From Syngnathus acus (Eukaryota; Chordata; Actinopteri; Syngnathiformes; Syngnathidae), in NCBI RefSeq assembly GCF_901709675.1, contig NC_051095.1, positions 15,637,456-15,701,455 of the forward strand: a stretch of DNA of 64,000 nt. Direction: 5' to 3'. The translations under genes were made by a program, and so were the position numbers. Shown here one piece after another: positions 57,801-64,000 of the stretch (the first letter of the stretch is position 1; each line of letters starts with the position of its first letter). The notes beneath the pieces were generated by a model that worked only from the letters and a program-made list of their open reading frames with translations, was not told the origin of the DNA and searched no databases.

Positions 57801-60800
57801 CGGCAACATAAGAAGGGGAGTGTGTGAAGGACACCATTTTTAGAACGGTTTAGATTTCTGTTTGCTCCATTTTGGTGTCACCGGATTCAACCATTTTTTC
57901 CCCATGCATATAGACTTGATGGATGTCTTAATGTTGTTGGAAGCTAAAGTGACCCAATTTTGTGCAGTGATGACCTCTATTTCGTTTGTGTCTTTGGGAA
58001 ATGAAACCATGCATACTGATGTGCATGACATGACTCACATGAATGGTGCATTTAGCATGAGCACATCTTATTAACCGCCACTGACTGGCCTTGGCACGTG
58101 ATTCACCGAAAGGCTTTCAGGGGCCTTCATAATTTTTATCCTGTTTGTGTTTCCATGCTTTCAGGTGAAGTGGATGATGTACTGGATAGTATTTGCCTTG
58201 TTCTCCACTGCGGAGACAGCCACAGACTTGTTTCTATCATGGTGAGTTGGTAGCAGCACATGACTGCTCAGATCATCATTCTCTGTGTGCTTTAAATAAA
58301 TAAGCGCTTATGTAATAGCAATTGATGTATTCATGTGTTTCCAGTGCTCCGCGTGCTGGATATTTTTAACACAGTCACTAACCATTTTTTAAATGAGCTT
58401 ACAGTGAGTAAGGCTTCAACTCTCATTTCTCTTTGTTGGGTTTCATTGCACAGGTTTCCTTTTTACTTTGAGCTGAAGATCGCCTTTGTGATCTGGCTTT
58501 TGTCCCCATACACCAAGGGCTCCAGTGTTCTCTATCGCAAGTTTGTCCACCCAACCTTGTCCAACAAGGAGAAGGTAAAGCCAGTCACTTGGATGCTATC
58601 CTAATTGAACAGTTTATCTTTGGACCTATTGTTTTCTTTCTTCCTTTGTTTATTCATCCCTCACATCTGCTGCAGGAGATAGATGACTACATTGCACAGG
58701 CCAAAGACAGGAGTTATGAGACCATGATGAGGTTTGGAAAGAGGGGTCTCAACTTGGCTGCTAATGCTGCAGTCACTGCAGCCACCAAGGTGAGGGTGCG
58801 CTGCCGTTAATTGTGTTTTAAAGCCTTAACATGCTGCACTTGATTTATTTTTATTTTTTGGTGTTTGCATTGGGGCGGTGACAAGAACATCTACTTTGTA
58901 GCTATTTATGCATCTAGTTATAGATATTTATTTCTCAGATGTCTTCGCCCCAGCATTCGAATCATTATCATTTGTTGTCATGTCTGATGCGTGTTTTGTT
59001 GATTGCTGTGCAGGGACAGGGTGTGCTGTCAGACAAGCTGCGCAGTTTTAGCATGCAGGACCTGACACTCATCAACACAGAGCATGAGCTGTCGTTGCGC
59101 TCGTCAGATGGCCGCATGAGGCGAGACTCAGTGGATGACATGAGCTCAGGGGCCAGCACACTGCCCCGGGCCAAGAGCACCGCTGCACGACAGAGTAAGA
59201 CCACATGTCCAAATATGCTGCATGAATTCTCATTGAGCTGGATGTCAACCGCTCTGAGATGGGGATACCTGGGCCCGGTGTCAATTTGATATTTTCTGTG
59301 CATGTTAGTGTTAAAATGCTGTAGGACTGCATTAAACACAATGAAAAATGACTGTGTTGCCCTTACAAAATCTGGACTAAATGCAGGAAAAAGCACACAG
59401 ACGTGTACAAGAGCAACCCGTCGAAAATAAAACTAATGTAAAAAATGTTGGTATGAGGATTAAAATATTTCTGTGGTTGGTGTTCCATACTAGTACTGTA
59501 GTAAATGTGGTAAAATGTATGCTGTTGCTCCATTTTGTTGGAAGGAATTTAACAAAATCACTTCACAGCCTTTAAGAGTAGCAAAAATTTCAGGCAGTTG
59601 ATGTTGCATCGATTTTAAAAATGAATCAAAGGTAAAAGCAAAAAATATGATCCGTGTCCTGTTTTTTTTTAAATCCAAATCCACAGCTCGCTCTATGGCT
59701 GCCACGGCCCTTGCCGACGAGATATCATCCCAACACAGCTCAGACCAGTCAGATGCAAGAACTGAACACTCCGATGAGGATGGGGGAGAAAAGGCCCCCA
59801 AGCGGACCACCGCCACAAAGACAACCAAGAAACCTGCTGCAAAGACGGAGGTATACACTCACATTGCCTGTCTTGCAACTGTCAAAAGAAGTTGACTATG
59901 AACAGTGAAGTAGTAGGTTTTGGGGTCCAGAATTTGGGAATGGCGTTAACCCCATCACTTTAATGGAATCCATGACCTGAATTTCTAACCAGTGATCATG
60001 TAGGGCCGTCGAATCTTGTTAGCATAATCAGAATTACCATAACAGTCCTTACCAATGGCCGTCTCTGTGGTGGCTACGTGTTGTTTTCCAAATGTTTCAA
60101 GGTTAGTAGTAAAATGTATTTACAATGAAAAAAAATTGGGGTCCATGACCAAATCGCGTTAGACAGAAAGTCATGTAGAATCAAAGCGCGTAAAATCGAG
60201 GCTTATTTGTAAAAAAAAATTTTCCCCACCAACCCTTCATTTCATACCATTTCTCTTGACTCTATTTCTTCCAGCACTGTTTGTGAATGTGAGATTTTTT
60301 TTTTTTTTTCCTTAAAATAGAGTATAGTGAATTGAATGATTTATTTTACCGTCTACATGAGCCACTACCTCTTCAAGTGTAAATTCTGCATAATATTGGT
60401 CTTATTGTCATAGAAAGTACGGAAGGATTGTTTCGGCTACAATAGAAAATATCGAGTACTGAAGGTCATGACAATGATTTTCCACATTATCTAGGTCTGT
60501 TACAAGTGCTCCAGATCGAGAGAGGAAGCTGCTTTAAAATTAGTAACAGATCTTACTTCTGTATAGGTTACTCAGTAAAGACTAGAAACCTCATTTAGAG
60601 TGGGGCTGGCGTTACAACAATTAAGCGGTGAGAAACAAGACAAATTCCTTTCGCCACCTACTTTAAAAACTCCTGTTTCCCTATATGATTCATTACTGCA
60701 AATACCTAGGTGTTTTAAGTAAATCAGTACCTTGCCTATTGAGAGTCCCACTTTGTCAAGTGAAAAGATTAAAGTCCCAATGATCGTCACACACACATCT

Positions 60801-61211
60801 GGGTGTGGTGAAATTTGTCCTCTGCATTTAACCCATCCCCGTGTGATTTTGATCCATCCCCTGGGGGAGAGGGGAGCAGTGAGCAGCAGCGGTGCCGCGC
60901 TCGGGAATCATTTGGCGATGAAAACACAAGTCCCAATGCAAATTCACTTGTACAACTTCTTATTTGCTTGGAACAGGGTTCTCATATGATATTTGCATTC
61001 TGTCGCAATGTGCGGATGGTACCGTTGGTCGAGTGTCGCCACAATATACTGCATATGCGTCTATGTTGTCCCGCGACTTCACCGGCTGATCTTTATTCTC
61101 TCTTTGGTCTCTTCTTTCATGTCCCATTCCTTCCTTGGGAAGACGCAAAGCAAGACAGTGAAGAAGGCACCAAAGAAAAAGACCACATCCAGTGCAGAGA
61201 CCCCTCCGTGA
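54894..61211 (+). CDS. reep2: Receptor expression-enhancing protein 2, spliced
   Basis: REEP1-4 proteins are ER membrane proteins of the TB2/DP1/HVA22 family that shape tubular ER and link it to microtubules; REEP2 also aids surface delivery of some GPCRs. Exons: 54894-54925, 56844-56916, 58165-58241, 58454-58574, 58676-58789, 59014-59194, 59687-59850, 61143-61211, totalling 277 codons with the stop (276 residues; human about 252-254). Start context is AAGATGG. Hydrophobic hairpin segments: about residues 4-20, 37-60 and 63-80, with [20 protein letters not shown] and [20 protein letters not shown]. Then a conserved [20 protein letters not shown] stretch and a Ser/Lys-rich tail (KKAPKKKTT). 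REEP1 is the nearest alternative; position after kdm3b supports reep2. Confidence 0.95.
60735..60920. repeat. Dispersed repeat in reep2 intron 7
   Basis: The stretch acatctgggtgtggtgaaat followed by cctctgcatttaacccatcc resembles a repeat common in fish introns. Class not assigned. Confidence 0.45.
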
Positions 61212-61595
61212 GGGCCTCTGTCTGTTTGCAAGGCAGACGTTCTCGACATCCACAGCCTGACAGCATCCGCTCCTATGTCTGGTCTTCACATGAACACACA
61301 AACGCAACATAAGCACCAAATGCTGTCTGCATTTAGTTTTAGTTTTGATAGTTGCCCCTTCAGTTCTTTTGGGGGGGACTTGGTGGTTCTCTGAATTTGT
61401 CTCACTGTGACGTGCGCTTTCCCAGTAGTTCGTTTAACCTTTTAATTAAATTATATATTTGTGTTACTTTCTCGGTTTAGATGTACACTGTGACGAAGTG
61501 TAATAGCTGACAAAGTAACCTGACCAGTGTGTAAAGTGACATGCGTTAGGCATACAACACACAAAAAATAAATAAAATCCCATTCTGAGTTATTT
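61212..61595 (+). other. reep2: reep2 3' UTR with polyadenylation signal
   Basis: The stop TGA is at 61209-61211. Overlapping AATAAA hexamers at 61567-61572 and 61571-61576 mark a likely transcript end near 61.6 kb. Confidence 0.75.
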
Positions 61596-61851
61596 TAACC
61601 TTTGGATCTAATCTGTGGCTCACCCAGCCTAGAATATGTTTTCCGATAAGTGAGTCTAAGGTTCACGCTTCAGCACCGGCATCCTTCCTCGCCAACTATT
61701 TGTGTACTTTACTGTAGTTGCTGTTGCAGCCTTTCATTGACTTTTTTTTTTTTTCTCAATTCTTTAAGGGTGGCACAAGCTAATAAATTCTTACAGTTTT
61801 TCCATGTTTTAACTTGGACAGATTCATGAAAATGCTATTACAATGGTTCAT

Positions 61852-62095
61852 TCCTGTGGAGTTTGCATGTTCTCTCGCTCTTTGTGTGCGTGTTCTCAAT
61901 TTACTCTGTCTTCCGGCTGCATTCCATGAACATGCCTGTTAGGTTATTTGAAAATTCTAAATTGCTCAGAGGTAGTAATATCAGTGTGAATGGTTATTTG
62001 TGTGTATGTGCCCTGTAATTGGCTGCCAATCAGTCCCCGCCTCTTGCCAAAAGTCCTTTGAGCTAGGATAAAGCGTGCCTATAATACAGACAACC
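61852..62095 (+). repeat. Degraded SINE body
   Basis: cctgtggagtttgcatgttc, gtgaatggttatttgtgtgt and attggctgccaatcagtccc follow the order of the SINE family body; the tail end is lost. Confidence 0.6.
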
Positions 62096-63009
62096 ACTAT
62101 CAAAAATAGTTGGAGCCATTCACATCATTCCTATTGCTAAGCGCTGACTACTGTTTTGCACAAAGTAGTTCAAGTTGTCTCTTTTATGGCAATTTATTTT
62201 TCTCATCCCCATTCTGTTTTCTATCTGGAGGGAGTGTCTGGACTTGGCTGAGGTATTTGTCGTGCACGGGGGATTCACAGGCTCTGATGGGTTTAGTTTT
62301 CTTAGGCTGATCCCCTAAATGGGATTTGAAGCGCGATGCTGAAAGTGTGAAACCAGTTAGAAGCAGTAGGGGGCGACAAAGTCCGTTTCTACGACTGAAT
62401 ATGTAAATAGATGACTGTAAATAGTACAATGCGAGCTTGCTTGCCTTATCTTATTCTCTGGGCTTTCATCTGTTTACTCATCCACCATTTTTAATTCAAC
62501 CTCTCGGTCATACCTGGTTTTGCAAATAGAGAATAACTCTATTTCCATTTTAAATTAAGTTGTGATGTTTATTTATCTTGGCATTGACACTCTGCTCCCC
62601 TTTAGACCCAGACTGACTGAAAGGTCTTGCTGCACCTATTGCTGGAATACTATGAATAACAAAACCATTAAGAAAAAGTTATTTATTGTTTACGTTCTTT
62701 TTGAAGTAGTATTGTACACCAAGATTCTCTCATGTACAGTTGTGCAAATTCTCAAAACTCATTGTGAAACGCAAAGGTGTGTGTACTGGAATCATCGATA
62801 CTCATGTATCAGTAATAAAAGTGCTACTAAAAGAGAATTGATGGACTTTTTTCATGTTCATTCTCCAAAAATATTGAATACGTAAATCTGTTAAATTTAA
62901 CCAACCTGAAGTAAGCATAACTGTTGACATATTTTAGATTACAGTATTCATGTAATTTGAATAATTTTTAAAAAACTTTCTCCTTGTATGTTTTTAACTT
63001 TATTAGTGT

Positions 63010-63120
63010 TTAAAATGGGGTTTTAAGTTAGGTTTCGGTTTTCAAACCGGTTGGGGTTCAAACGGGTTTTAAAATATGGTTAGAGTTTCAAACTAGGGTT
63101 AAGGTTTCAAATTAGAGTAT
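63010..63120. repeat. Degenerate tandem repeat, unit about 15-18 bp
   Basis: Successive units such as ggttttaagttaggtttcgg, ggttagagtttcaaacta and gggttaaggtttcaaatta repeat a gttagggtttcaaa-like core. Confidence 0.55.
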
Positions 63121-64000
63121 TAGTAATTCATACCCCTAAGGTCTGACATAAAATATATAAACATGATATAATGTAAATTAATGTCATGTGCTACTTGATT
63201 AAAGATTAAAAAAATTGAGAACCACCACTACTAGCAAACGACGTGTAATGTGTGTTCTGAACACTTGGGGGTGCCATCAACCTGATAAAGCCCAGCGAGT
63301 TTGCGTTCTCCCTCCGGAGGGCAGCCCACCGAGTGCTTGCCATCTGATGTGCAGGAATGTGCCAGTATGTTGAACACATGGATTGGGGAACTTTCATTCC
63401 CATTTATGAACCTTTTGACGCGGAGTAGGCCATGCGGTGTTTGCGGCACCTAAGGTCATGTCTTTTAACCCTGCCATGCGTCGCGATGTAACCTTTTAGA
63501 GGCTGCTGAAGTGTGAGGAGGGCCCCCACTGTGTCCCTGTGCCTCTGAGATATACACTTCTCGACAGCTTACGTAACGCATCATCTAAAATAAGGAGACG
63601 TTTGTGTGTCGTTTTGAATCATACAATACAGCAAGTGGGTGCATTTGAGAGGATTTTGGTTAGAAAGCCTTTTCTTGCTTTAGTGAGTGTGTTAAATGGA
63701 ACTTCAGAATCCAACTCCGTCATCTTTATTGGACATGTAAGCACACAAGGAATTTGTCTCCGGTTATTGAATCACTTCAGTAGCATAGCAAAAAAGACAC
63801 TATCTGAAAATGCAGATATATGTGGGAAGTAGAGGGAGTCATTAAGCAATAGAAGGATCGAATTAAGATCTCTCTGATCGTATCGTAACATTTGTACTTT
63901 GTATTATTGAGCTTGTAAAGCAGGGATGTAAGCTAATTTTGTCCGGACAACATTGCAATTATGGTATTTAAAAAAGAAAGAAAATCAACATCCACAGCAA

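Larger units (their letters stand above)
61596..64000. other. Intergenic DNA downstream of reep2
   Basis: No exon-like sequence recognised. Contains a SINE relic (61852-62095) and a degenerate tandem repeat (63010-63120). In human, EGR1 follows REEP2; no egr1 coding sequence is seen before the window ends. Confidence 0.55.

Noticed and set aside
61596-64000. egr1 expected after reep2 by human gene order
   Set aside because: No zinc-finger or other egr1 coding sequence was found before the window ends.

Overview
The window looks like nuclear DNA of a ray-finned fish, probably a percomorph teleost. The basis is vertebrate-type GT-AG intron-exon genes, long CA microsatellites, CR1/L2/Rex-group-like LINE fragments, short hAT-like elements and a tRNA-derived SINE family of the kind common in fish. 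This is inference from gene content and repeats; the species cannot be named from the sequence.

Four protein-coding genes lie on the + strand. (1) ctbp1 (C-terminal binding protein 1, an NAD-dependent transcriptional corepressor) enters without its first coding exon(s) and has eight coding exons from 881 to 4432. (2) spon2 (spondin-2/mindin, a secreted matrix protein) has five coding exons from 21086 to 28343 and a candidate non-coding first exon near 15 kb. (3) kdm3b (JmjC H3K9 demethylase) has 24 coding exons from 31236 to 49355; the assembled frame is 1788 codons including the stop, with zinc finger, LXXLL box and JmjC metal ligands all visible. (4) reep2 (ER-shaping membrane protein) has eight coding exons from 54894 to 61211. 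Exon boundaries were read by hand from GT-AG sites and reading phase; in each gene the phases join without a break.

In human, CTBP1-SPON2 is at 4p16.3 and KDM3B-REEP2 at 5q31.2. Here both pairs are adjacent, so the interval 28.6-31.2 kb joins two human synteny blocks.

Most of the rest is intron and intergenic DNA carrying mobile-element remains. The clearest are: an intact 362-bp SINE with a 13-bp target duplication (29490-29851); two apparently identical 416-bp non-autonomous DNA elements facing each other in kdm3b intron 1 (32519-33516); a 5'-truncated, frameshifted LINE plus a 315-bp hAT-like element with an 8-bp target duplication filling most of the last kdm3b intron; a second LINE with a damaged catalytic box just past the kdm3b polyadenylation signal; and a 2.4-kb nest of interleaved palindromes (about 52.2-54.6 kb) ending about 330 bp before the reep2 start codon.

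No CRISPR array, bacterial-type operon, complete tRNA/rRNA gene or new multi-gene system was found. The unusual content is mainly in repeat architecture and in a few features of the gene models.
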